The notes below the pieces were generated by a model that was not told the DNA's origin, did no database searches, and saw only the letters and a program-made list of their open reading frames with translations. Shown piece by piece: positions 6,539-15,390 of a stretch of DNA of 64,000 bases; within the stretch, counting starts at the first letter, position 1, and every line of letters begins with the position of its first letter. The DNA is taken from assembly GCF_003148845.1 (NCBI RefSeq), contig NZ_QGHA01000006.1:186001-250000 (forward strand). The letters are read 5' to 3'. A program made the translations under genes and the position numbers. The stretch is from Mucilaginibacter oryzae. GTDB taxonomy: Bacteria; Bacteroidota; Bacteroidia; Sphingobacteriales; Sphingobacteriaceae.

Positions 6539-8299
6539 ATGAATGTACTCATCTCTTACTTAAAAAAACACCGCTGGATAGTTGTATTAGCGCTATTCCT
6601 GGCGGCTATGAATATAGGTTTTTCCCTGCTCGACCCATGGATAACCGGACGCATTGTTGACCGTGTTATTGAGCGGCGCGATAAATTGCAATATGATGCC
6701 TACCTTAACCAGGTACTGGTGCTGGTTGGTGCGGCCATTGGCGTTGCCATGGTATCGCGTATTGCCAAAAACTTCCAGGATTACTTTACCAACATCATCA
6801 CCCAAAAGGTGGGCGCCGAAATGTATGCCGACGGTTTGAAACACTCGCTCGAGCTGCCTTACCAGGTATTTGAGGACCAGCGCAGCGGCGAAACCCTCGG
6901 AATATTGCAGAAGGTGCGCCTTGATTGTGAAAAATTTATCACCTCGTTTATCGGGATCCTTTTTGTATCGCTTATCGGGATGGTATTTGTAATTGTTTAC
7001 TCGGTTAGTGTAAGCTATAAGGTAACCCTGGTATACTTTGCCGCCATACCTGTAATCACTTTTGTGAGTATGGCCATGAGCCGCCGGATAAAAAAGATCC
7101 AAAAAACCATTGTTGCCGAAACCACAGCGCTGGCAGGTTCAACTACCGAATCGTTAAGGAATATAGAACTGGTAAAAAGTTTGGGTTTAGCCAAGCAGGA
7201 AATAGCAAGGTTAAACAACACTACCTACAAAATTCTCGACCTGGAGCTTAAAAAGGTAAAGTACGTACGCAGTATGAGCTTTGTACAGGGCACCACGGTT
7301 AACTTTGTGCGCAGTGTAATGGTTGTGGTTTTATTGATACTGATTTTTAAAAACACCATTTCGCCCGGGCAGTATTTCAGCTTTTTATTTTATTCGTTCT
7401 TTTTGTTCAACCCATTGCAGGAGCTTGGCAATGTGATATTATCATGGCGGGAAGCCGAGGTTTCATTGGGTAATTTCAACCGGATTTTAAGTATCCCTAT
7501 TGATAAAAAGCCTGAAAAACCGGTATTGCTTGAAAAGGTTGATACCTTAACGTTTAAGGATGTTACCTTTAAACACTTAACTGCCAACCGTAACGCGCTT
7601 AATCACATCAGTTTTGAAACCCGCTCAGGCGAAACTATCGCTTTTGTGGGGCCGTCGGGTTCGGGTAAAACCACATTGGTAAAATTGCTGGTGGGTTTAT
7701 ATCAGCCTTTGCAGGGCGATATTTTATATAACGGTACCTTAAGTAAGGAAATTGATCTTGATCAGCTGCGCGAGAAAATAGGCTTTGTAACGCAGGATAC
7801 GCAACTGTTTTCGGGCACTATTCGTGAAAACCTGCAGTTTGTGCGGCCGGATGCTACGGATGAGGAGTGTATGGACGTACTGCAGCGTGCCGCCTGTCAA
7901 ACTTTACTGGCCCGTGCCGATAAGGGTTTGAGCACTGTTATAGGTGAAGGCGGTGTAAAAGTATCAGGAGGCGAAAAGCAACGTTTGTCTATAGCCCGGG
8001 CTTTATTGCGCAAACCGGATATTTTAGTATTCGACGAAGCTACTTCGTCCCTTGATTCGATCACCGAAGAAGAGATCACCGAAACTATCCGAGATGTATC
8101 AGAAACGGAAAATCATATCACCATACTGATCGCTCACCGCCTGTCAACCATTATGCATGCCGATAGCATTTACGTGCTTGAAAAAGGCCGGATTATTGAA
8201 TCGGGCAGGCATGCTGATCTTATTGCTCAAAAAGGGTTGTATTATGCCATGTGGCGGCAGCAGATTGGCGAGAAAGATACGGCAGACGCGTTGGATTAA
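6539..8299 (+). CDS. ABC exporter, fused permease and ATPase
   Basis: A 586-residue half-transporter of the MsbA/LmrA-like class, acting as a dimer in the inner membrane. The N-terminal 320 residues hold the six-helix membrane domain; the ATPase follows with Walker A GPSGSGKTT (about 370), signature VSGGEKQR (about 474), Walker B ILVFDEATSSLD and H-loop IAHRLSTI. The open frame starts at 6494, but that ATG lies in the frr terminator, so the ATG at 6539 (MNVLISYLKKHR) is chosen. Substrate is not predictable: lipid, peptide or drug. It ends at a bidirectional terminator shared with the haem oxygenase gene. Confidence 0.9.
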   Translation: MNVLISYLKKHRWIVVLALFLAAMNIGFSLLDPWITGRIVDRVIERRDKLQYDAYLNQVLVLVGAAIGVAMVSRIAKNFQDYFTNIITQKVGAEMYADGLKHSLELPYQVFEDQRSGETLGILQKVRLDCEKFITSFIGILFVSLIGMVFVIVYSVSVSYKVTLVYFAAIPVITFVSMAMSRRIKKIQKTIVAETTALAGSTTESLRNIELVKSLGLAKQEIARLNNTTYKILDLELKKVKYVRSMSFVQGTTVNFVRSVMVVVLLILIFKNTISPGQYFSFLFYSFFLFNPLQELGNVILSWREAEVSLGNFNRILSIPIDKKPEKPVLLEKVDTLTFKDVTFKHLTANRNALNHISFETRSGETIAFVGPSGSGKTTLVKLLVGLYQPLQGDILYNGTLSKEIDLDQLREKIGFVTQDTQLFSGTIRENLQFVRPDATDEECMDVLQRAACQTLLARADKGLSTVIGEGGVKVSGGEKQRLSIARALLRKPDILVFDEATSSLDSITEEEITETIRDVSETENHITILIAHRLSTIMHADSIYVLEKGRIIESGRHADLIAQKGLYYAMWRQQIGEKDTADALD

Positions 8300-8313
8300 C
8301 ATTATTTACCAAC

Positions 8314-8345
8314 AATAAAGGCGATTTGAAAATATCGCCTTTATT
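8314..8345. terminator. Bidirectional terminator between ABC exporter and haem oxygenase
   Basis: AATAAAGGCGAT (8314-8325) and ATCGCCTTTATT (8334-8345) form a 12-bp stem with an 8-base loop, AT-rich at its base on both strands. It separates the convergent genes ending at 8299 and 8391. Confidence 0.8.
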
Positions 8346-8390
8346 ATTGTAGTCCTTCTTCGCCTACGGCTAAAAAAAATACAAATGCTT

Positions 8391-9014
8391 CTAAAACCCA
8401 ACCGGCGGTGGCGGCACCAACGTAACCTTAGCCGATTTGACCGCGGCCCTGCTGGTTGTCATCCGCTCAAATAATCTCACCGCGCTATCAATAGCGGTTT
8501 GGTGCTCAGCTTCCGGAAGCTCATTAAGCACTTCTAAAAATTGTTTCCATTTGGCGCCAAGCTGATCGCCATAAACCTGGTAGTAATGGTAGTTCAGATT
8601 GCGGGGTATAAGGTGTTCATTGGTTTTTAACCGTTTCACTATTACGTTACCCCCAAGCGTTGCACCTTCTAAAACGTACATGGCGCCTAATATAGCCGCG
8701 TCGCTGCTCAGGTCAATGTAGTTTGGAGGCGGTCCCTCGAGATCTGAGCTCATACTCATATTAATTTCCTCAAGGTCTTTTAACAAGGCAGGCAGTTTAA
8801 TACGATTGATTATATCAAGCTTTTGTTGCAATTCGCTGCTCAATGCACCAAATAAAAATCCTTCCACAACCAGGTGCAGGCCATAGTTTGAAAGCAGTAT
8901 AGTTTGGTATTGTTCAAATGTAAGCGAACCATCCATGATCTGCCCCACAAACATGTTTTGCTCTAACTGGTTATGCAGACCGTCGGTGGCGTGTTTTATT
9001 TTTTCATGAAGCAT
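8391..9014 (-). CDS. Haem oxygenase (biliverdin-producing, BphO-like)
   Basis: A 207-residue haem oxygenase, which opens haem to biliverdin, CO and iron. The proximal histidine is H14 in HATDGLHNQLE, and YVLEGATLGG (about 113-122) is the conserved distal-helix segment. It is the last gene of the minus-strand operon bphP-REC-REC-HO, 13 bases after the second receiver gene. Biliverdin is the chromophore of the phytochrome encoded at the start of the operon, so the context gives its job directly. The proline-rich tail (VPPPPVGF) is unusual. Confidence 0.88.
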   Translation of the reverse strand: MLHEKIKHATDGLHNQLEQNMFVGQIMDGSLTFEQYQTILLSNYGLHLVVEGFLFGALSSELQQKLDIINRIKLPALLKDLEEINMSMSSDLEGPPPNYIDLSSDAAILGAMYVLEGATLGGNVIVKRLKTNEHLIPRNLNYHYYQVYGDQLGAKWKQFLEVLNELPEAEHQTAIDSAVRLFERMTTSRAAVKSAKVTLVPPPPVGF

Positions 9015-9027
9015 AACATGTAATCAT

Positions 9028-9372
9028 TTAAGCCGCTAATATGCTGTCAACACATTTATAAAGATCTTCGAGGGCGAAAGGTTTTGCTAAATAAGCGGTT
9101 GCGTTAATGTTCCTGGCTATCTGCGTAATATTTTCGTGGCCTGAAAACAGTACGAAAGGTATACTTCTGTGGTCATCAACCAAATGGATCTCCCTTATAA
9201 TTTCATGCGCCTGTAACTGGCCTATATAGTTATCCAGCATAATCAGGTCCGGACCGAAACTTTTAATATCTTCAATCACATCATGACCATTGCTTTTTAC
9301 TTCCACCTGGTACTTATCGCCCAGGGCAATTTCCATAATGTACGCGATATCGGGATCGTCCTCAATAACCAA
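9028..9372 (-). CDS. Receiver-only response regulator, second of two
   Basis: A 114-residue CheY-like protein. Acidic pocket EDD (4-6), phosphoacceptor D47 in LIMLDN, S77 in FVLFSG and K97 in LAKPF. There is no output domain. No ATG is available: the frame is open upstream through an A9 tract, and the first candidate is TTG at 9372, which gives MVIEDD; an ATT or similar start a few codons earlier (KKILVIEDD) would restore the whole first beta strand. The phosphoacceptor context LDNYIG is less typical than the usual DxxMP. It probably takes phosphate from the phytochrome kinase encoded two genes upstream. Confidence 0.8.
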   Translation of the reverse strand: MVIEDDPDIAYIMEIALGDKYQVEVKSNGHDVIEDIKSFGPDLIMLDNYIGQLQAHEIIREIHLVDDHRSIPFVLFSGHENITQIARNINATAYLAKPFALEDLYKCVDSILAA

Positions 9373-9388
9373 TATTTTTTTTTGTGTT

Positions 9389-9808
9389 TTAATTGACCGT
9401 AAGATTTTTAGTGAACCAAAAATTGTAAAGGGATTCTACACAGCTTACCAGGTTTAAATAGCCCGCAGGTTTGGTTAAATAGGCATTCGCACCTAATTCA
9501 AGCGATGCTTTCACATCTTTGGGATTGTCAGATGTTGAAAAGAAAACCACTGGCACGTACTTTAAAAATGTTATTTCCCTTATGCGCTTAACAAGATCCA
9601 GACCCGATAAACCGGGCAGATTCAAATCAAGCAATATTAACTTAGGCTTAACACGCGCGTCGGCAAGTTGTTTTAACTGATTAAGCGCGTCTTTCCCGTT
9701 GTCTATAATTTCAACCGTGAGGCCTTCCTTTACTTCTTTTACGGCATGCTGCATTATAAATGCAAAATCCTCGTCATCTTCAATATATAATATGTCAGGT
9801 ATGCTCAC
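9389..9808 (-). CDS. Receiver-only response regulator (Rcp1-like)
   Basis: A 139-residue CheY-like protein with EDDED pocket (10-14), phosphoacceptor D61 in LILLDLNLPG, S91-T92 in FFSTS and K113 in YLTKP. It resembles the Rcp1-type receivers that pair with phytochromes. The start is GTG at 9808, two bases after the phytochrome stop, so the genes are translationally coupled. It has no DNA-binding domain; output would be by protein-protein contact or phosphotransfer to another protein. Confidence 0.9.
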   Translation of the reverse strand: MSIPDILYIEDDEDFAFIMQHAVKEVKEGLTVEIIDNGKDALNQLKQLADARVKPKLILLDLNLPGLSGLDLVKRIREITFLKYVPVVFFSTSDNPKDVKASLELGANAYLTKPAGYLNLVSCVESLYNFWFTKNLTVN

Positions 9809-9810
9809 AA

Positions 9811-12033
9811 TTAACTTGTTTTAAAAGATATATAAAAAACTGTACCAATTCCTAATTTGCTTTCAAACCAGATGCGCGCGTTGTGTTTTTCAACAATACG
9901 TTTTACAATTGCCAAACCTACACCGCTGCCTTCAAATTCCATCGCGTTATCCATACGCTTAAACAATTCAAACACCCGGTTATAATAATTGATATCGATA
10001 CCCACACCGTTATCTGATACCGAATAAATAACCTCGTTATTTTGCATTTCGCCATGTACCGCCACTTTTTGGGGGATGGATTTTGATGAATATTTAACCG
10101 CGTTATTAATGAGATTGGTAAAAACCTGCGTAATCATTACGCTGTCGCCAATAATGGATGGCGTTTCGCCAATGGTAAATTCAATGTTTCCCGGTTTAAG
10201 CGCTGATAGTACTTCACGCTTAATTTCCCTTAATAACAGCCCCATGTTGATAGGCGACATCTCCAAATCGGCACGGCCAACGCGCGAGTAATGTAGAATC
10301 TCCTTAATCAGCATGTGCATTTTATCAGTTCCTTTAATGATCCTGTCCAACATTTTTTTAGCCGGTTCATCAAGGCTGTTGTTGCTTGATAACAGCAATT
10401 CCGAATAGTTTTTGATGGACGAAAGCGGGGTACGCAGATCATGCGAGATGGTATAACTGAAAGTATCAAGCTCGTCATAAGCCAATTGCAGGCGCTCGTT
10501 CAGGATCCTGATCTCGTTCGCTTTACGGTTGATGGCATAAATAATATCCTCGCGCACCTTCAAAACCGCTGTAATCTCGTCGTTTTTCCATTTTTCTGAG
10601 GTGAATTTTACGATCTGGGTCCAGCTTTCAAATGATTTGCGCGGCGATAACTGCAAAAGCCCGTCTTTAGTTTCTTCAACCGGTTTCTCGGGGTTGCCGG
10701 CCCATTTAATGGAGGTTACCTGTTCGGGTTTAAACCAGATAATCATTTCGCCAAGCTCTTTAGAAAGCCAGCAGGCTAAAATACCCCCCGCAACATCGCT
10801 ATACTGCTGCGCCGCCGTGAAAATAGTAGGAAAACGATGCGTGCTGTAAACCGTATCCGTCATGTTGGTTTTAAGCCACTCTGCAATTTCGGCTATCTGT
10901 TCTTTTGTTGGGGTTTGACCTACAACATCAATTTCGCCGTTATATATCAAAGCTACGCCTGTAGCGGTAGTTACATCCTTAAGGGTTACATTGTTGCCAA
11001 TCAGGGCATAGGTAAAATCCGGATCTTTTTTAAGATAACCTGAAATGGTGTCGGCTGCCTCGGTAAGTTCAAGCAGTTTAGTATTATCCTCTTCATCCTG
11101 GCGGTACTCTAACGCTGATGAAAGGATCTGACCGATGAGTTTGGAGGCATCGCGGGCCTTGTAATCAATAAACCTTGGCGAGTAGTTGTGGCAGGCCACA
11201 AGCCCCCAAAGTTCGCCATGGGCTATAAGCGAGATACTGAAACTCGACTCGACCCCCATGTTTTTTAAATACTGTATATGGATGGGCGATACCGCCCTCA
11301 GGCAGGAGTGGGTAAGATCAAGCGGCGCCGCATCTTCTTCGAAAGTAACAACAGCCGAACTTTCAGAATTAACATCGGCAATAATACGGGTAAGGTTGAT
11401 CTTGTAAAGTTCGCGGGCCTGCTTCGGGATATCCGATGCCGGGTAGTGTAAACCTAAAAAAGGTTCGAGATGATCATTTTTAACTTCGGCAATTACTTCG
11501 CCATGCCCGTCATCATTAAATTTATAGATCATTACCCTATCGTAGTTGATGATCTTTTTAATTTCCAGGGCCGCGTTTTGCAGCAGGGTATCCAGGTTTT
11601 TGCCGCTTAGTATTTCAGATACCGACCGGCCTATAGTTTTCTGGATATCATAGCCCAGATCTGATTCGGCAGACTCAAACTCCAAAACCAAATCGTTTAA
11701 GGAATGGCTGATAATGAGGTTATAGCCCAAGCCTTTAACATCTATAGTAAGCGGGTTAATGGTATCAGAAGTTTTTGTTGCTTTGGCAAGGTTAAGCAAC
11801 TGCTGCAATGAGGCTACATCGCCCGATATTTTAAGCAGTTGTTCAAATTCTGTAATGTTTTTACCCAGCAGGTTAATTGCCGTGAAGCCCGTAAAGGCAT
11901 CAACGTTTTCACTTACGTAGGAGATATTGTAGGTTTTGCTGTTAACCGCGATCAGAAAACCGTGCGATTGAATTTTTCCGGGAATGTGGATGGGCTCTCT
12001 GTCGCAATTCGTCAGGTCTACCTGGTAACTCAT
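9811..12033 (-). CDS. bphP: Bacteriophytochrome histidine kinase
   Basis: A 740-residue red/far-red light sensor. N-terminal PAS with the biliverdin-binding cysteine C10 in LTNCDREPIHIPG, GAF with the YPASDIP motif (about 195-201), PHY region to about 500, then HisKA with the phosphorylated histidine in ISHDLRTPLSS (about 529) and HATPase_c with NLINNAVKYS, DNGVGID and GSGVGLAIVKR. The open frame begins at a TTG at 12069; the ATG at 12033 is chosen because it starts the conserved MSYQVDLTNCD segment. It is first in the operon with two receivers and haem oxygenase. The promoter must lie in 12034-12203. Confidence 0.95.
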   Translation of the reverse strand: MSYQVDLTNCDREPIHIPGKIQSHGFLIAVNSKTYNISYVSENVDAFTGFTAINLLGKNITEFEQLLKISGDVASLQQLLNLAKATKTSDTINPLTIDVKGLGYNLIISHSLNDLVLEFESAESDLGYDIQKTIGRSVSEILSGKNLDTLLQNAALEIKKIINYDRVMIYKFNDDGHGEVIAEVKNDHLEPFLGLHYPASDIPKQARELYKINLTRIIADVNSESSAVVTFEEDAAPLDLTHSCLRAVSPIHIQYLKNMGVESSFSISLIAHGELWGLVACHNYSPRFIDYKARDASKLIGQILSSALEYRQDEEDNTKLLELTEAADTISGYLKKDPDFTYALIGNNVTLKDVTTATGVALIYNGEIDVVGQTPTKEQIAEIAEWLKTNMTDTVYSTHRFPTIFTAAQQYSDVAGGILACWLSKELGEMIIWFKPEQVTSIKWAGNPEKPVEETKDGLLQLSPRKSFESWTQIVKFTSEKWKNDEITAVLKVREDIIYAINRKANEIRILNERLQLAYDELDTFSYTISHDLRTPLSSIKNYSELLLSSNNSLDEPAKKMLDRIIKGTDKMHMLIKEILHYSRVGRADLEMSPINMGLLLREIKREVLSALKPGNIEFTIGETPSIIGDSVMITQVFTNLINNAVKYSSKSIPQKVAVHGEMQNNEVIYSVSDNGVGIDINYYNRVFELFKRMDNAMEFEGSGVGLAIVKRIVEKHNARIWFESKLGIGTVFYISFKTS

Positions 12034-12203
12034 ATTTTTCTTTATAGGATGAACGAGCGTAAAATACAAAAAATATAGTTTTATGAAATATATTCTTTAA
12101 ATAGGTAAGTTGTAAAGCTATTTTTTAACGGATGTAAAATTCTTATCCCCATGTACGGGGTTTAAAGTTTCTTACGCCTCACACGTTCGTTCCCTAAAGC
12201 TTT

Positions 12204-12932
12204 CTATATGTTTTTATTTTCAATCATCCGGAAAAATTCATCGCGGTAGGTGTCGCCAACCGGGATGATCTTATCACCGATCTGTATACGGCTGCGTTCA
12301 ATACTATCTATTTTATTAAGGGCAACAATGTATGATTTATGTACGCGCACAAAATGTTTTTCAGGCAGGGCATCTTCCATTTTTTTCATGCCCTGCAGGG
12401 TAATAATGCGTTCGGTTGAGGTGAATATGGAAATGTAGTCCTTCAACCCTTCAATAAACATGATATCGTGCAGGTAAACTTTTTGTATTTTATGCTCGGT
12501 TTTAACAAAAATAAAATCTGTCGAAAAATCATCCTGCTGTATTGGTTCGGCCTGTACCACCGGTTTTGCAGCTACAGGCTGAATAAGGGATTGCGCTTTT
12601 TGTACCGATTTAAAAAACCTGTCGAACGCGATAGGTTTGAGCAGGTAATCCACCACATCAAGCTCATAGCCTTCCAGGGCGTATTGAGGGTAAGCGGTGG
12701 TTAAAATTACTTTGGCCTTGCCATTAGCAATTTTCAGGAACTGGATGCCTGTAAGCTCGGGCATTTGCACATCCAGGAATACCAGGTCGGCTTCGGCGGC
12801 CTGTACCATGGTTAGCGCTTCGATAGGGTTTGTTGTAGCTTTAACCAGTTTTAAAAAAGGCATTTTGGATATATAATCTTCCAGAATATGCAGCGCCAGA
12901 GGCTCATCGTCAACTACCAAACATCTTATCAT
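12204..12932 (-). CDS. LytTR-family response regulator
   Basis: A 242-residue regulator: receiver domain (1-120) with VVDDEP, phosphoacceptor D54 in VFLDVQMPEL and KPIAF, then a LytTR DNA-binding domain (about 140-240; FVRVHKSYIVALNKI and IPVGDTYRDEF). LytTR proteins bind direct repeats about 21 bp apart. The kinase gene lies 55 bases upstream on the same strand. A pair of 12-base direct repeats 21 bp apart upstream of the divergent ABC operon (14144-14176) is a good candidate target. Confidence 0.95.
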   Translation of the reverse strand: MIRCLVVDDEPLALHILEDYISKMPFLKLVKATTNPIEALTMVQAAEADLVFLDVQMPELTGIQFLKIANGKAKVILTTAYPQYALEGYELDVVDYLLKPIAFDRFFKSVQKAQSLIQPVAAKPVVQAEPIQQDDFSTDFIFVKTEHKIQKVYLHDIMFIEGLKDYISIFTSTERIITLQGMKKMEDALPEKHFVRVHKSYIVALNKIDSIERSRIQIGDKIIPVGDTYRDEFFRMIENKNI

Positions 12933-12987
12933 AGCGTAAAAATAATGTAATAATGGTTTAAACAGATTTTTTTAGTGCGATGTTACC

Positions 12988-14043
12988 TTATAAAGTTATG
13001 GATAATTCGCAGGTGTAGGTGTTTTCTTCATCCCTGATATTTAAACTGTACCTGTCAGGATAAAGCAGGTTTAAGCGCCGCTGCACATTAATTAAACCTA
13101 TACCGCCTGCCGCGTCGCGGTTAAGGGTATGCTTTTTATTTTGGATGTAAAAATGCAGCTTACCATCGGCCACGTTGATCAATAATTTAATAGGCGAGGT
13201 AATATCATTGGCTACGCCGTGCTTAAAGGCGTTTTCAATAAACGCGATGAGTAAAAGCGGCTCGATTTTTTGGTTGGTGATGTTGCCCTCCACCTTAAAA
13301 TCGATAAAAGCCTTGGCCCCGAAACGGATCTTTTGCAGGTCGATATAGTTTTGCAGGTATTGCAGCTCTTTGTCCAGGTCAACTTTGGCATCGTTACACT
13401 CGTACAGCATATACCGCATTATTTCTGAAAGCTTTAAAATAGCTTCGGGCGTAGTTTCCGACCGCTGATAGGCCAGCGAATAAATACTGTTAAGTGAGTT
13501 GAATAAAAAATGAGGGTTGATCTGCGATTTAAGAAAAGCCAGTTCGGCGCTGAGGCGCTGGTTTTCCAGGTCGCGCTGAATGCGTTCATTCAAAAACCAG
13601 TCGGAGCTGAATTTAAGCGCGGTACTTAAAAACACAAAGATGAGGCTGGTGAAAATACTGCTGTAAAAATAAGTTGAAAAAGGAATTACGTGCCCCTTTT
13701 GTCGCACCAGCACCACATCTTTAAAAAGCAAGCCTATCCCGTACTTAAACAAGCCATAGCAAACAATGCTTAGTGCAACTATACCGGCATACTGCAAATA
13801 CTTTTTCCTGTTTAGGAAATTAGGTATAAATACCAGGTAGTTGAGATAAAAAAGGCTGATGTTGATAAGCGGATACAGCAGGAAAATAATAACAAGCTCG
13901 CGGGTTGTAAGCTGCTCGTCGTTGGTCCTCGCCAAAAAAACAAAAAAAGATATCATGCCCATCCAGAAAAACAGGTGCCAGAATATGATCCAGGCTGTTT
14001 TTATGCCGGGGTTGCGCGTTTGTAATGGTTTTATGGCCTCCAT
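12988..14043 (-). CDS. LytS/YpdA-type sensor histidine kinase
   Basis: A 351-residue membrane kinase of the His_kinase (PF06580) family. Four or five hydrophobic segments fill residues 18-150 (with WIIFWHLFFWMGMISFFVF first), followed by the H-box SQINPHFLFNSLNS (histidine near 176) and a degenerate HATPase with FIENAFKHGV and GGIGLINVQRRL. There is no periplasmic domain of note, so it probably senses membrane or cell-envelope stress. It forms a two-gene operon with the LytTR regulator and is divergent from a small membrane peptide and an ABC transporter, an arrangement often seen for antibiotic-response modules. Confidence 0.93.
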   Translation of the reverse strand: MEAIKPLQTRNPGIKTAWIIFWHLFFWMGMISFFVFLARTNDEQLTTRELVIIFLLYPLINISLFYLNYLVFIPNFLNRKKYLQYAGIVALSIVCYGLFKYGIGLLFKDVVLVRQKGHVIPFSTYFYSSIFTSLIFVFLSTALKFSSDWFLNERIQRDLENQRLSAELAFLKSQINPHFLFNSLNSIYSLAYQRSETTPEAILKLSEIMRYMLYECNDAKVDLDKELQYLQNYIDLQKIRFGAKAFIDFKVEGNITNQKIEPLLLIAFIENAFKHGVANDITSPIKLLINVADGKLHFYIQNKKHTLNRDAAGGIGLINVQRRLNLLYPDRYSLNIRDEENTYTCELSITL

Positions 14044-14143
14044 TTAACTGTTATTAATGCCTTTTTATTTACAGGCTATGGCAACTAATTTAGTATTTTA
14101 ACAATGATAACAGCTTTGTATTTATATATAGCGCCCCATTTTT

Positions 14144-14176
14144 TCGATGAACTGGCGTTTATCATCGATGAACCGG
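14144..14176. promoter_or_regulatory. Candidate LytTR operator (two direct repeats)
   Basis: TCGATGAACTGG (14144-14155) and TCGATGAACCGG (14165-14176) match at 11 of 12 positions and are spaced 21 bp start to start, two helical turns. This geometry is known for LytTR regulators such as AgrA and YpdB. A third partial copy, TTTTTTCGATG, lies at 14244-14254. The site is in the gap between the LytS operon and the ABC operon. Confidence 0.5.
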
Positions 14177-14281
14177 TTAAAAGTTGCAGAAAAGCGTTCA
14201 TCTATAAACAACGTGTGTTGGTCTAAATGATTTTAGCAGGATATTTTTTCGATGTTCCTTTGTTGTATAAAATCACTCACA

Positions 14282-14494
14282 ATGAAAACGCTTATCAAAA
14301 ACTCAAACCCTTTTATCATGTTATTGATCCCGGTAATGTTTGCCCTTATTTTAGGTGTAAGCTACCAGTTTGAGCAAAAACACGAGTCGGCCGAAATTGG
14401 CCGTACAGCAGTGCATGCTACCTCGTTGTTTCACAAAGGTTTTGTGTTGGTTAAAAACGTTTGCTCGGTAGCAAAAAGCAATAACATATGGTAA
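14282..14494 (+). CDS. Small single-span membrane peptide
   Basis: A 70-residue peptide with one strong hydrophobic segment (about 11-28, IMLLIPVMFALILGVSY) and a basic C-terminal tail. The ATG at 14282 has an A-rich context (the frame is open to 14252). Its TAA overlaps the ATG of the ABC ATPase gene (ATGGTAA), so it is likely translated and coupled to the transporter. I do not recognise the family. It may be an accessory subunit or leader of the ABC system. Confidence 0.6.
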   Translation: MKTLIKNSNPFIMLLIPVMFALILGVSYQFEQKHESAEIGRTAVHATSLFHKGFVLVKNVCSVAKSNNIW

Positions 14495-15387
14495 TCAATA
14501 CCCAGGGGCTTTCCTTTACCTTTGGCAAACAGCAGGTAGTTAAATCGCTGGAGCTACAGGTACCCGAAGGAAGCATTTATGGTTTTCTTGGCCCAAACGG
14601 GGCCGGGAAAACCACTACTATCAAACTTCTGTTAAACCTGTTAAAGCCCGATGCCGGCGACATTTTTGTTTTTGGGCAGGATATTAAAAGCCAGCGCATC
14701 AGTATCTTATCGCAAATAGGCTCGCTAATTGAGCAACCCGCCATATACCAGCACCTTACAGGCAAAGAGAATTTATTGAACAGGGCATTGTTGCTGGGCG
14801 TACCCGCGCAGCGTGTTGATGATATGCTGGCGCTGGTGCACCTGAGCAGCGCGGCTGATAAAAAAGCAGGTCAGTATTCGTTAGGTATGAAGCAACGCCT
14901 CGGTATAGCCTTAGCCATGCTGGCCGACCCGAAATTGCTGATTTTAGACGAGCCTACCAATGGCCTCGACCCCAACGGCATTATCGAGATCAGGGAGTTG
15001 TTGAAAAAACTGGTTGCCGAACATGGTAAAACCGTTTTTATTTCCAGCCACCTGTTATCTGAAATTGAACGCATGGCCACCCACGTAGGCATTATTAACG
15101 GTGGCGCCATGCTTTTTCAGGGCAGTATAGCCGATCTGCAGGCCATCAGCAAGCCGTTGGTACGCATTGAGACCGAAAACACGGTAGACGCAGCCAACCT
15201 GCTTACCCGCCATAATTACCAACTTGCCCAGGTAACCGACCATGATTTATTTGTACCCTACATCTCCAAACAGCAAATGGGCGAAATTAACGCCCTGCTT
15301 AATAAAAACGGTTTGGCCGTTTACAGCATCGGCAAACAGCAGAAGGATCTTGAAAAACTATTTTTAGATATCACCCAAAACGCCTAA
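14488..15387 (+). CDS. ABC transporter ATPase (BcrA/lantibiotic-type)
   Basis: A 299-residue ATPase: Walker A GPNGAGKTT (35-43), Q-loop near SLIEQPA, signature YSLGMKQRLG (about 130), Walker B LLILDEPTNGLDP and H-loop ISSHLL, followed by about 80 residues typical of bacitracin or lantibiotic exporters. Cytoplasmic, energising the permease encoded 3 bases downstream. Control by the divergent LytS/LytTR pair is inferred from position and the operator-like repeats. Confidence 0.93.
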   Translation: MVINTQGLSFTFGKQQVVKSLELQVPEGSIYGFLGPNGAGKTTTIKLLLNLLKPDAGDIFVFGQDIKSQRISILSQIGSLIEQPAIYQHLTGKENLLNRALLLGVPAQRVDDMLALVHLSSAADKKAGQYSLGMKQRLGIALAMLADPKLLILDEPTNGLDPNGIIEIRELLKKLVAEHGKTVFISSHLLSEIERMATHVGIINGGAMLFQGSIADLQAISKPLVRIETENTVDAANLLTRHNYQLAQVTDHDLFVPYISKQQMGEINALLNKNGLAVYSIGKQQKDLEKLFLDITQNA

Positions 15388-15390
15388 ACC

